A DNA stretch of 64,000 nt, taken from the NCBI GenBank assembly GCA_944990035.1, contig CALYLX010000152.1:310001-374000 (forward strand), read 5' to 3'. This stretch comes from Clitopilus passeckerianus. Lineage: Eukaryota > Basidiomycota > Agaricomycetes > Agaricales > Entolomataceae. The first letter of the stretch is position 1; each line of letters starts with the position of its first letter. The notes below the pieces were generated by a model, which saw only the letters and a list, made by a program, of their open reading frames with translations, had not been told where the DNA came from and searched no databases. A program made the translations under genes and the position numbers. Positions 11,586 to 23,000 of the stretch are shown piece after piece.

Positions 11586-11832
11586 GGATGCTATGAGTAT
11601 ATGGTGCAACGATTATTGAAGGCCGTGGATAGCTGGATAGGGCTACTATAATACAAAAAGTATTGCTACGTAAGCATGAAAAAGTTCATCTCGATTTGAT
11701 CTCGATGATCACTCATGAGTGTCCTTGGAGTGTCCGAATGTATCATTGTCGTAAGAAGCGTAAGGTAAAGAGTCCGCCAACTGTCGTCAATCGACATACG
11801 ACATAAGGCGTCCAATAGAATGGGAGCTGGGA

Positions 11833-12646
11833 TTAATTGCAATCGAAGTAATCGCCCTTGATAACCGCAGGGCACCCTGAGGTATCTGAATCCCAATGAG
11901 TAACGATCAAACAGTGAGGTTGTGACGGAGTCCTACCTTTATTGAGAGGACAATCGTTAGGATCATCGCAGCATTTGATGCAGGCCCGGTTGTCAGCAGG
12001 CTCAATAAGTTCGACGTAGTGCTTGTATCTGTTCACCGTACAGGGAGATAGGTCAGAGGGAGGTGTGAGAAGAAAGTGATGAAGCAATCATACCCCAAGC
12101 ATACGCTTCCTTGTGGGTTTCCTTTGCCTCCAGCACCACCGGAAGAGTCGTACTGTCCTCCTCCATCGCCGGGGTTGAGGCGGGAGAGATGGGAAGCATT
12201 GATGCAACCAGTGACTGGTGGAGGACACCGTTAGCTCATGTCAGAACACATACAGAGGAAACCATACGTTGAGCATATCGGCCACCACCTGATCCATATC
12301 CCGTCTTGAACTGCACATTTCTCCACCAATCGGCAGGAAGTTGGCCTTGGGCATTGTCATAACGGCCGGCAGGAGAGCAGTAGGTCTTGGTTCCTCCTGG
12401 GACTTCGCTGTCGCCGATGTTTGTATGGGGATTGCGGGGAACTATCATGCTACAGGGTGGACCAAATCAGTGACGTCCTCGCAAAAACAAATATGGGACT
12501 CACCAGAATGAGGTGGCGTCGGTGACATAGACGATGTTGTCGACAGCTGCCCTCTTCTCAAAAACGTCGAGGCCCGCAGGGGTTCCCCATGCCTCGAAGG
12601 GCAAGGTGAGAAGAGCGCCGATAAGAGGTAGAGTGGCGAACTTCAT
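11833..12646 (-). CDS. Secreted ten-cysteine protein, paralogue A
   Basis: ATG at 12646 opens a signal peptide (MKFATLPLIGALLTLPFEAWG), then TPAGLDVFEKRAAVDN with a Lys-Arg site suited to Kex2-type processing. The mature part after splicing has SFCMIVPRNPHTNIGDSE, TYCSPAGRYDNAQG, LPADWW, YAQLTGCIN, GGQYDSSGGAGGKGNP, SVCLGYKHYVELIEP, ACIKCCDD, DCPLNK, DTSGCPAVIKGDYFDCN and a TAA stop. Ten cysteines are expected in the mature chain, enough for five disulphides. I recognise the type from basidiomycete secretomes but know no function. Intact in every exon, unlike the copy at 27589-28407. A role as an effector or wall-surface protein is only a guess. Confidence 0.75.
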
Positions 12647-13395
12647 TACTGCAGCTGGATTGGAGAGGGGGGCTGAAGAGATCCAGACGGATGAGGTATA
12701 CCGAACATTTCATGGCGATTAAATACCATTCCTCGAAGCCTGGTGCCTGTGCAATTGATTTTGCCACTCAGGTGGTCAGATAATGTGGCTAACCCCCGTC
12801 CGGCTCGAGGAATATCATACATGCATACTAGTCAGATGCTTGCCTCGCTGACGTTTTGCGGGCAGTGGTGACCGGATCCAGATGGCTTAAATCCGCTTGA
12901 TATTGAATTGGCCGATGTTCCAGAGACAAAGTATGGCTTCGAGGCTTCGGGCTAGTGCAAATCTATAGATGCTGCAATCTCGGTGGTTCGACATGATCGT
13001 CGGCTTCTCCGAGTCGAAGCACACGAAGGTGACAGTAGAGAATCGTGGAAGTGACGATTTGAATCTGAGAAGCCAAAGTTACGTAATCAACTTGAACGGA
13101 TATCATCCCCCGTTGTTTCCCATTGAATTCCCGTATCTTGCGGACTCTTTTGCGCTTAGGAGGCCTAGATAGGACTAGGGGTTGAACACGAGTCCACATG
13201 GGCACGCTCTCTCGAACTTGGATCGATAGCATCAAGGTAGGGAAAATGATTGTATAGCCAACGAAGACGAAACGAAGAGGCCGATGCAAGGGCCGATGAG
13301 GTAAAGTGTCCTTTCGTCACGAATGCCCTAGGCCTCAAATTGCCGCACAATTCATAGAGATCTAGATAACAACGGTAGTCCGAAATGCACCAGAA
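12647..13395. other. Intergenic region between secreted paralogues A and B
   Basis: Holds the upstream region of paralogue A (no clear TATA, though ggtatttaat occurs near 12720 on the minus strand) and the 3' flank of paralogue B. A 108-codon minus-strand open frame at 12963-13289 shows no family resemblance, signal peptide or splice structure and is taken as chance. Confidence 0.5.
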
Positions 13396-14213
13396 TCATG
13401 CGCAGTTGAAGTAGTTGCCTTGGATAACGGCAGGACATCCTTGCGTATCTGTGGTTTATTGAAGGTTGGTACCGTCAGCGATGAATGGTCAAGGAACAGG
13501 TGACAATACACACCCTTGTCCAGGGGACAGTCATTGTAGTCATCACAGCATTTAATACAAGCTCGGTTGTCCGACGGCTCAATGAGTTCAACATAGTGCT
13601 TATACCTTGAAAAATGTTAGAAGGTCGATTTGTAACGAGTAAAAGAGCAGATAACTCACCCTTGACAAACGCTGCCCTCAGGATTTCCTCGCCCACCAGT
13701 ACCACCAGACGAGTCGTACTGGCCTCCACCATCATTAACGTTAAGTCTGTCGAGACCCGTGGGTCGAATGCAGCCAGTCACTATTCAATTGTATGGTTAG
13801 TGATAATGTCATTGACACATTGGGGGAGGGACATGCATTGGGCATATCGGGCACCAGAACGACCTTTGCCAGTCTTGAAGTCGACCTTGCTCCACCAGTC
13901 ATCGGGGAGAAGACCCTGAGAGTCGTCGAACCGACCTGCGGCAGAGCAGTAAACTGTCATGCCTCCCGGATGTTCACTGTCTCCAATGTTCGTGTGGGGA
14001 TCACGAGGTACAACCATACTGAAAGGGATTTCGTGTCAATTTCATGGAAGAATAATCAAGTCAAATCACGAACCAGAACTTGTTTGCGTCGGTGATGAGA
14101 ACGGTGTTGTCTGGCGCAGCCCTTGCCTGTAGAGCGTCTAGGCCCGCAGGTGTTCCCCATACTTTCAGAGAGGTTGCGAGAAGAGTGGCAACAAGTTGAA
14201 GAGAGCGCTTCAT
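13396..14213 (-). CDS. Secreted ten-cysteine protein, paralogue B
   Basis: Paralogue of the gene at 11833-12646, same strand, with the same exon layout and similar sequence. Start MKRSLQLVATLLATSLKVWG at 14213, then TPAGLDALQARAAPDN (the Lys-Arg of paralogue A is Ala-Arg here). Mature blocks: FCMVVPRDPHTNIGDSE, TVYCSAAGRFDDSQG, WWSKVDFKTGKG, LTGCIRPTGLDRLN, GGQYDSSGGTGGRGNP, SVCQGYKHYVELIEP, ACIKCCDDYNDCPLDK, DTQGCPAVIQGNYFNCA, stop TGA. All ten cysteines are retained. The second intron seems to use a GC donor (gcatgt) where paralogue A has GT. A TATA-like tataaata lies about 85 bases upstream of the start. Confidence 0.75.
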
Positions 14214-14292
14214 GATACAGGCCAAGCAGAAGGTCAAAAGTGAAAAGCGAACCACTGGGACCCGACAGGATGAACCATTCCGAAGGGATTGA

Positions 14293-14303
14293 GGTATTTA
14301 TAT
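14293..14303 (-). promoter_or_regulatory. TATA box of secreted paralogue B
   Basis: The minus strand reads agaatataaatacctc here, about 80-90 bases before the ATG at 14213. A good TATA element and spacing; no other upstream element was recognised. Confidence 0.5.
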
Positions 14304-14501
14304 TCTGACCGCAAGGCAGGGTAGTGTGCTAGGGTCTAATTTTGACATTCGAGCCACTAGACTGGAATTTGACCTTGGCGATGACATGGTGAATTGCGGT
14401 GACCTAGCATAATGGCCTAGCATGATGACCTCGTATAGATGACGAAGCTTTCTTTGTCAATGTCTCGTTTGGTGCATCGTATGGTGGTCTCCACTCAACC
14501 T

Positions 14502-14578
14502 GCCTTTTCCTTCCCTGACCATCTTTACGGAGTCCTTCCCTGACCAGGCCTTTTCCTTCCCTGACCATCTTTACGGAG
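14502..14578. repeat. 31-base direct repeat, period 46
   Basis: The 31-base segment starting gccttttccttccctgacca occurs at 14502-14532 and again at 14548-14578, with a partial third copy (tccttccctgacca) between them. It lies in the gap between secreted paralogue B and the AIG1 array. No known regulatory meaning. Confidence 0.8.
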
Positions 14579-14739
14579 AAACCGAATCTATTACCTTTGT
14601 TCAGAATTCGAGGTTCAACCCTCTGTCTAACTTGATAAACAATATCAGCGCTATGGCAGCAGTTTTCTATCTTTCATGATTCGCTCTCAGGCCACAACCA
14701 CTAATAGACCCGCATGTTGAACGTTGATCATCCAGATTT

Positions 14740-15800
14740 TTACTTGAATAGTTCGTTGAGCAAACGAAATAACATCTCCATCGCTCTCTGTCGTAACTTC
14801 GTGCGTGCCTCTGCCTCGTCTCCTGTGTTGGATAATGCCGAGTCTGATTGAGACCTCTGCGGGCCCCTCGTTTCTCTGGCTCCCTGGACATCTTTCTTCA
14901 AAACAACACCGTTCCCCCGTACCTCGGAGCTCGAACTATTCGACGGTCGCAACGAGGAACTGAGGATACTACGCAAGATAAGCAACGCCGACTCTTGCGT
15001 GTGGGTGAATCGTCGAGTTTTTGCCCCACCTTGGACCAGGGGTGACCAAAATGTCTTGCATAGCGATGCCTCCAGCTTCTCGGCTTCTTCTGGTGGCATG
15101 TCATTGCGCACCGTTGTAGCCAATACGATTGTTCCCGGAGAACCTCGGCCACACAGTCGCCGGCACATCTCGAGGTGCAGGTGATTGACACCATGCATTC
15201 GCACTTCCCGGATATCGTGGAGATAAACAATCCCACCAAACTTCTTGCGTGGACCATAACTGAATCCCATAACGTCGATCAGCTCCCGAAACCAAGGTGA
15301 TTTGACTCAACTCACGTTGATATTAACCACTTTTCGATTCTGGTGGGAATTTCCTCATCCGGCCAGAATGTACTATCAAAACCTGGTGTATCCATAATTA
15401 CGACTCGTCGATCATCCAGCTGCGAGGATAACTCTGGAAGTAATTCGGGCTTCACAATCTCGCACTCAAGCTTTGAGGTGCAGGGCATTAGAGAATGTCC
15501 GACTTTCATACGTTCGTTTCCCAATAGGGCGTTGATAAACTGCGATTCAAGTTTCGTTAGAACCACTTCACGACAAACTCCCTGTATCCAACCAACATAC
15601 CGTGCTCTTCCCCGCCCCTGTGTCTCCCAAGACCCTGCATTTTACTGGTGCGTACGTCATTCCACCCATCCATATCAATAAATAACTTACGGAATAACGA
15701 TATCGTTGTCGAGTCCTGCCCAGGTCCCTTCGAGAATGTTGCTGCTCGATCCACAAGCCGGTAGCTTTTTACTACGCATATCGTTTGGCTGGGCTGACAT
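14740..15800 (-). CDS. AIG1-type GTPase, array member 1
   Basis: Single-domain GTP-binding protein of the AIG1/GIMAP-like class expanded in mushroom fungi. ATG at 15800 (MSAQPNDMRSKKLPACG). G motifs after splicing: DNDIVIPVLGDTGAGKST (P-loop, built across an intron), FINALLGNERMKVG, LMPCTSKLE (switch I Thr), VVIMDTPGFDST (G3), GGIVYLHDIREVRM, and IVLATTVRND where Ras-like proteins have NKxD. The C-terminal tail (about 60 residues after LLILRSILSS) is charged and ends LLNELFK. The intron inside the P-loop region is shared with the two neighbouring genes, showing common descent. Cellular role unknown; family members are thought to act at membranes or in defence-like responses, which is inference here. 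Confidence 0.82.
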
Positions 15801-15842
15801 GCTGTATTATGCTTCGACAATGAGTCAATGGTCTACTGAATT

Positions 15843-15856
15843 GATATAATATATAT
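15843..15856 (-). promoter_or_regulatory. TATA box of AIG1 array member 1
   Basis: The plus strand reads gatataatatatatctc, so the minus strand carries an extended TATA element about 45-55 bases before the ATG at 15800. The remaining gap up to the end of the next gene (16211) shows no further gene. Confidence 0.5.
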
Positions 15857-16210
15857 CTCTGTTCAGGCTTGTACCTCGTGTGCATAACCTCATGCATCAT
15901 GGCTCATCCCCACGTTGTTCCTAGTCGTGCTTGACGGACTTGGGAAAGAGTCTCATCTCAAATTGGCGGTGACCAACATTCCCCCGGCGTGTGTCCAGAA
16001 CACGAGCTGAGCATGAAGCCATGAAACGAGGCTAAGGTGATTATCTCTTCCGCGCCCCTTCCGTCAGCATCATCACCATCGCCGCATTCGAGGATTCCGA
16101 ACGATTGGTGGTACACGTGCCGAAGCTGCGATCTGACACGCCAATGATTCTCTCTTGACATGTCCATGTAAACGACACTGCTGATTAGATGCAAAAGGGA
16201 CATAGCTGGC

Positions 16211-17361
16211 TTAACTACGTTGGCCAAACCAATAACGCAAGGAGCTGAATCGGCTGGCGAAAGAACTGCGACGCAACCCATTCACTTGTTCTTCAAGTAC
16301 CTTCAACCTCTTCTCCAGCTTTTCCCTTTCCTCTGCATCCTGGGGTTCAGCCTTTTTCATCGTCCGGAGAATCTCGTCGAGGGACAGAAACAGTTCCTGC
16401 CCTGCTTCTGTCCCTTTAATGTCCTTCCGTAGATCCACCAATTCCTCCTGGATTTTCAAGATCACGTCCTTCTGATGGTCTAGAAAGCGACGGAGTAGGA
16501 TGCGCAGTATCTCACCGGCCGCCTTCCTGGCCTTCTCTGGATCCTTGTCGAAGTGGAATTGCTCAGTTCTTGACCCCCCTTCAATCATATCCTTCCAATA
16601 GGTTTCTTTAAGCTGCGACTCTACACTTTTCGCCTCTTCCATATCTGCAACCTGCCATCTCGTTGTTGCCAGTATGACCCTGCGTAGAGGAGCTTCTCCG
16701 CATAATTTCTTGAAAGTAGTCAGATTTCTGACCGCTGTACCTCCCATCCTAACGATTGTAATGCTTTGAAGGTAGACGATTCCGCCAAGCTTCATATCTT
16801 CGCAATAACTGGAGAACGACCTATGAGAAATATGGATATTGTGTAATTTGAAAACTCACGATGAAGCGAGCCACACTCCGATACGCCGAAGAATTGTGGC
16901 GTCGCTCTCGTTCGTATCGTCAAAGCCCGGTGTGTCCACGACGATAACTCGCCGTTTAGCTAGTTCTGGACACAATTCTTGGATGAATTTGGGATCAACG
17001 GTTGCAAACTGAATTTTCTTCGTGCAAGACTCGATGGTGCGCCCGACTTTCATTCGTTCCTCCCCCAGAAGAGCATTGATAAACTGGCGAAGACCAAATC
17101 GTTCAGAGGTAGTACAGTTATCAAGAAAACATTATACCTACCGTGCTCTTTCCCATCCCCGTTTGCCCCATAATTCTTCAGGTGCTTTAGCCAACATGTT
17201 TAACCAATGTAAAGGTAGTCGACTTACGGAATGATAATGTCAGAACTTAAACCACCCTTGAAGACCTCATCTTCCTCTGTAACCAAGCCTCGCCTTAACT
17301 GCTTCTTTGGTTGAGGATCCTTCTTCGTGAAATAGCCTTTGACTCGAGGTATAACGTTCAT
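16211..17361 (-). CDS. AIG1-type GTPase with coiled-coil tail, array member 2
   Basis: ATG at 17361 (MNVIPRVKGYFTKKDPQ). Exon 1 ends in GGLSSDIIIP, joined to IMGQTGMGKST (P-loop), then FINALLGEERMKVG, IESCTKKIQ (switch I), RRVIVVDTPGFDDT (G3), KLGGIVYLQSITIVRMGG and VILATTRWQVAD at the G4 position. After the G domain comes a strongly charged tail of about 90 residues (ILKIQEELVDLRKDIKG… EEREKLEKRLKVLEEQVNGL), a probable coiled coil, ending SLRYWFGQRS. The tail suggests self-association, as in other AIG1/GIMAP proteins. Same strand and intron plan as its neighbours, so a tandem duplicate. Function unknown. Confidence 0.85.
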
Positions 17362-17756
17362 TTTGCGGAAATCCAAGTGAAGTTTGACTGCCTATGGACT
17401 TATCAAGGATTCAACCCGCCTCGTACCCACCAGACAGCACCTCCGTGTCGCCACAAGGCTACCGCATGCCTCGGGGGTGCTTAACTTGAATTGTAGGCTC
17501 ATGTTGTACACGCACCGTGGCGCCACCCAAATGCATGGCATGGCGGGCGTCAGTTTCTCTCCGTGTTTGTCGGAGGGAGCATCATGCACTAAGGCTTCTG
17601 CACGGGGGTGTGCCAATGGATGGAGTAGGCTCGACAGACTCTCACGTGCTGACGCCTCACGATCTAAGTGTGTCTCCCTCTCGCTCCGATGAAACAGGCC
17701 TGAATGAAACAGAATTCGAGGGCAATCTGTTAACCATAACATTAGATAGAAAGCGC
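17362..17756. other. Gap between AIG1 genes
   Basis: About 395 bases holding the upstream region of array member 2 and the 3' flank of the double-domain gene. If the last exon of the latter is instead spliced at a gtatat/ccag pair (about 17790 to 17765), its C-terminus would extend into this stretch (NLLSAFYLMLW…). No separate gene is supported. Confidence 0.4.
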
Positions 17757-19649
17757 TTAGGAGATTCTGGTAAATAAAGAAGGACACGCATCATATACCT
17801 CGCTCTCCAGCGCCTGCACCCTTACACGCATTTTCTTCAGCTCCTCCTCGTTTTCCATTTGCGTCTGCCTGAACACCCGCAAGATCTCTTCGGCTTCGTC
17901 AGCTGAATATAGGAGGTGGCTCCCTGGTTCCGTTTGGCTGACGTGCTTTTGAGGATCTGTAAGTTCTTCTTGAATCCGAAGGACCGTCGCAGGTGGCTTC
18001 CTTTGTGTTAGCGCTGGGATACGGCACAGGAGTATGTTTAATATTCGAAGCGCCGACGTTTGTTTCAACTCGAATCGCATGACTGGGGAACCACCATTAT
18101 CTAGTGGCTTCCAGAATGTCTCCTTCAACGATTTTTCCCTTTGTGCGCCAGTTTCTGGTCTGACGTCCTGCCATCCAGATGTTGCCAGGACGATTCTGCT
18201 GAAATCGTCTGTCCCACAGAGTTGCCGAAACCTTTCAAGGTGATAGTAACTGACGGCTGCCTGTCGTCTATCCCCAATGTTTTCAAGATAAACGACACCA
18301 CCCAGTTTAGTCTCCTTCGGGTATCTGTCTACTAGTCAGTCTCTCTTTAGTACGGGCAATTAGGGAGGTCACACACAACGAAGTGAACCACGCGAGAACC
18401 CTTTGTAGAGCCCCGGATTCGCCTGATAGTGTCTGCTCAAAGCCAGGTGTATCCACAATTACGACACGGCGATCCCACTGTGATGCGGGAGTCTGGGGAA
18501 AAAGTTCCGGGTCGACAGATTCAGCTTGGATACTGGCTGAACTCTTGGGGGTCAAATTGTGTTCTACCCTCATGGTTTCTCGACCCAGCAATGTGTTGAT
18601 GAACTGTGAATATCCCATTCTCAGATTCGCAGGTTCAGCGATTCGGGACATCGCACTTACGGTGCTCTTGCCCACTCCTCCCCTCCCAACCACCCTTCCA
18701 AATGCTGTCAGGTATATGCTCGTTCTCAATCGAGGAAGACGTACAAGATGACGATATCTGAGAAATGACCCCGCTGGTATCCCCTCAATGGTGCCAACCG
18801 TGGCTCTTCCACCAGCGAGGGAGCTACGAAACGGAAAAGAATTATCTCCAAGATACGGAGAGCAGAGGATCGTTGAAGGTCGAAGCGCATAATCTGCGCG
18901 CCCATTTCGATCATGGCTTTCCAGAATTTCGCATTCAGCTCAGCTTCTCGTTGAGCGCCAACTTCTTCGTCGACGATCTGCCACCTCGTCGTCGTAAGTA
19001 CAACCCTCTTGAGAGCATCCTCTCCACACATGTTCTCAAAAACCGATAAAATACGGCGATTCGTACTGTTCACTCGCGGTTCTGCGATACTCTGGAGATA
19101 GATAACTCCTCCAACCTTCGCGCTGTTGTGGTACCTTTTTGGGAGACAATGTCACCATCGTGAGCAGGAGCTAGACAGATATGGGCTCACGATGAAGCAA
19201 GCCAATCTCCTATACACCGAAGGGTTTCCGACTCAGACTGATAGGTGTCGTCAAACCCAGGGGTATCAACGAGTATGACTCGACGGTCTCCTAGCTGAGG
19301 GCATATCTTGTTAACGAGTGCGTGATCCAAGAGCTCGCATTCAATAGCGGTCGTGCAGGATGTGAGCCGGTGTCCGACATTCATCCTGTCGTTGCCCAGT
19401 AGGATATTGATAAACTTGTAAAAATTAAAGTCAGTGCCGGAACACATCTGGACCAAGATTCGACGTACCGTGCTCTTTCCTGCCCCAGACATTCCCATTA
19501 CGCTGATAAATTTAGATTAATCGAGTCTTTGTCGCCGGTAAACTTTAAAGTACCAACGGAATGATGATATCAGTGTCTTTGCATCCTTGAAAAGCTTCCA
19601 CATTGTTGGAAGCAGGGACATTGCGCATGGGACGCTTTTGCTTTAACAT
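17757..19649 (-). CDS. Double AIG1-type GTPase, two tandem G domains
   Basis: ATG at 19649 (MLKQKRPMRNVPASN) leads to DTDIIIPVMGMSGAGKST, FINILLGNDRMNVG, LTSCTTAIE, RRVILVDTPGFDDT, VGGVIYLQSIAEPRV and RVVLTTTRWQIVD: a full first G domain. The frame then runs without stop through LRILEIILFRFVAPSLVEEP and RGYQRGHFSDIVIL into a second domain: VVGRGGVGKST, FINTLLGRETMRVE, RRVVIVDTPGFEQT, LGGVVYLENIG, IVLATSGWQDV. It ends in a charged coiled-coil-like tail (AEEILRVFRQTQMENEEELK). The second P-loop needs an intron with donor near 18738 and acceptor ending ggaag; the resulting VVGRGGVGKST matches the intron position in the sister genes. In the second domain the switch I CT is replaced by KS. Alternative: two genes with a hidden stop or start between. 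Confidence 0.7.
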
Positions 19650-20093
19650 TGTTAGACTCGCCGTTCGGACAACTGAGAGTTAATAACAGCTTCAGGACAA
19701 AGGAAAGTAGGGTATAAGAAAGCACCGATTTGGATGACGGAAGACTCTTAAATCTCGTCCATGATCAAAACATGCATAACACCTCGTGTTTGTAGCATGC
19801 ACAGGATGTTTCGTGAGGACATCGGTAGTAAGCTAAATGCGAGTTTATGCTCCCTCAAAGGCAGTGGCCAGCTGCTGTTCTCGATAGGGATCCTCTGTAG
19901 CCCTCGCCCTCTGTAAGGTCAGCCCTCTTCTGAGTTTGATTCAAAGTTGAAGGTTGTCCGGTCCGGTGTCACGTTGTGTGACGGTTACGGTAACCTCACG
20001 CATCGGATCAGAGTCGCAAACTGTGCCAAAAACGGAAAGGGACCAGTAAGTGGGCCATGTCCTGGTTGGATTATTATTGAAACAACCAAGTAT
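19650..20093. other. Intergenic region, AIG1 array to ABC transporter
   Basis: About 440 bases, containing the upstream region of the double AIG1 gene and the 3' flank of the ABC transporter. No coding signal or RNA gene was recognised. Confidence 0.5.
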
Positions 20094-23000
20094 CTAGTTA
20101 GCCATCTCGTAAAGTAAATCCCGATCGCCAGACTCATCCACGAGGCTGCGCAATTTACCATCGGGGTTTTGAAGAAGTTCACTTGGCTTGCCAAATTCGA
20201 CCTAGGAGCGCTTAGTGGACTTCTGAAAGTAAACGGTCAGTGGACTCACTAGGTGACCAGCATCCAACACCATCTTCAAATAATTATGTCTCAGTCAACA
20301 GGGTGAGGGAGAAATTGCAGCCACGACTCACAATCTTGTCGGCATCCATGATAGTCTGAAGCCTATGGGCAATCGTAATGAGAGTAACATCTCCATGAAG
20401 CTCATTCCGGAGCGATGATTGAATGATGGAATCGGTTTTGAAGTCTGAATTTGGGAGGTCAGTATTGGCGGATGAACCGTAATTGGGCTTGGTACCTATA
20501 GCGGAAGTAGCTGCGGCAGGGAAATGATGAGCTCATGTCGTATTTGCGCCTTAAGTATGCCACTCTCACCTTCATCCAAGATCAACAGTTTGCTACCACG
20601 GACGATTGCACGAGCCAGAGATATGATTTGTCGCTGCCCAACCGAGAGATTACCGCCGGCGCTTGCAATGGCACTATCCAACGTGAGCCGGCCATCTTCC
20701 ATTTCGCTCTGAAGTGAGAAGAGTCCCGCAGCCCGGAGAGCGTCATTCAAGGTGGCATCATCGTGTTGGTCGAATGGATCCAAATTTTGTCTCAATGACC
20801 CACTCAAAAGTTCGGGCTGGAGCATTGATTAGTCGCGGCTTGTCCGATCACAAAGGTAGGGACGTACTATTTGAGGGATGATTGTAATATTTGAACGCAG
20901 GATATCAAGGTTGACCAATTTGGTGTCTATCCCATCGTACTTGACACTACCCTCGGTGAATATACACCTTAGTAGAGAAAGAGTCAAGGAGCTCTGCCAG
21001 CACAATCAGTATGTGGGGCCTATGTGAGTGATGTTTTCCTCACCTTCCCCGACCCAGTTCTTCCGACTTCAAAAATCCCATCAGAACCGCTGCGCTTCCA
21101 GACGTTGCACCAATCACTCACCAATGCCAATACGCTCTCCCGAATTCACGTGGAAGGAGATATCGTCCAGGACCTTGGGTCCATCCGGAGAGTACCTAGC
21201 AGATAGCTTCTCCACATGGAGTTCACCACTAGCAGGCCAGTAAGCAGGAGGGATGCCCTGTTTGGTCGGCTTTGGCTCTTGCTCTATTTCAATGTAGCCT
21301 TGGATTCGTTCCAAACTTGTAGCCGTTTCAGCAGTCGTTCAGATTTCCTGGTGGGAGTTGCATACCTGTTGCCTGATAGATGGGCAGAAATTCAGCAAAA
21401 AGCCAGAGCACAAAGGAATTTGTTCACCTTCTACTTCAAACTGATTCAAGACCCTGACCCAAAGTAATATCATGCCGCTGAAACCAACTACAACAGGTAT
21501 TCTAGTGAGGTTATTTCTTTGTGTGGGCGAGACTACTTGCCTGCCATATTGACCGAAAAGCCGGTGTTGAGTGCAGTGTTGCTTTTAGAATAAACCAAGA
21601 GTGCAGCCAAACCAGCAGCGAATAAACCTCCGATGGTGTCAATGCGGATGCAAATCCATCGGTTCAAATTGTAGACGGTCCTAGCTGCCCGCGTGTAGCG
21701 ATTGATTCTTTCAAGACTCTCGGCTTTGAAGAATTGCTGGGCTCCATAGGCGCGAAGAGATGCTGCAATAATTCGCGACGGTTCAGCATGTATCCAGGAC
21801 GGGAAAGAGAGTCACTTACTCATTCCGGCAATGGCAGCACCAAAGCTGAATAAATAGAGAGCTGCGTTAGACTTTTATCTTCGACTCGTGAAAAGAGTAC
21901 GCACTGGCCGAGAACAGGGGCTTTGGCGATGGACATTTCCCTTTTGACGGGAAGTTGTGCTTTGATGTACACTTGACCACAGCAACCTCCGACACACCCG
22001 ACCAAAATGCCGGGAAGTAAGAAGGATGGTGTCAGCAAGACAATTGCAGCCAACTTGGTGAACATGCTTGCAGTCATTTCCGAGAGCCACCAGATATTAA
22101 CGGAGACAGGGCCGTCAACTGCGTAGGTCAGTGAGTGAACGAAGAACGCTACAACGGTATGCTCACCTGCTCGAATATCTTGTGTGCAACGGGTCAGCAC
22201 ACGAGAGATGGGGGTGGTATCGAGCCATCTGAAAGATCAGGTGAGTTAGATGCCAATAGGAATCAGGAATGGATCCACTTACCTTAGTGTTGTTCCCAGA
22301 ACTGATTCCACGAGACTTCTATGAATATCTCTAGAGGCTCTCAGGACACCATACATATAAATCAAGTAGGCTATGCAAATCAAGACGACACCAACGAACA
22401 GCATCAATCCTAGAGGAGCCGTTAGGCGTGTTCCCGAAAGAGATAATCTCCCTACCATAGATAGCAAGGTAACTGAAGGAGTGGTCGTGAGTGTGTGTCT
22501 AACATTGAATAAATTGACACTTACTAGCCGACGTCAACCTCTGAAGAGGGATGGGTTTCGTACTGTGATGCCCAGTACCCGAGATACCAAGTCTCTATAG
22601 TGTTGAGGATGTTTGTTGCAAACAGCCCGCAGGCGACAGTCGAGAAAAACACCAGTGGGTTATTGCCTCCCAGCCCACGGAAGTACAACATTACTATAAA
22701 TGTTAGGCCAAGAGGAGATATTACTGCGGGGATGCACTTACAAGCTGCCATACTGATGTGCCCTTCAGCAATCTCTTCGGCTGCGGTCGGTTTGCCGTCG
22801 GGTCTTTTGGCTGCTTCAACAGGCCCAGGCAGCGGCCCGACGTTAGGTTCGAGGATATCTTCAACCTTCTCCTGTTCGTCAATCAAATCTTCTTCAGGTA
22901 GTTTGTCTAGTGGTTGCTCTTGAACAAGGCCGTCGATGTCCACAACGGCGGAGAACGAAGCAATTGGCCGGGTCATTGCGACATTGTGGGTCTTTGAGAG

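Noticed and set aside
12963..13289. 108-codon minus-strand frame between secreted paralogues
   Set aside because: No signal peptide, no similarity to neighbours and no splice context.
20600..20680. SVGQ in NBD2 of the ABCC transporter as a degenerate signature
   Set aside because: LSVGQ is usual in NBD2 of ABCC/MRP proteins, so it is not a lesion.
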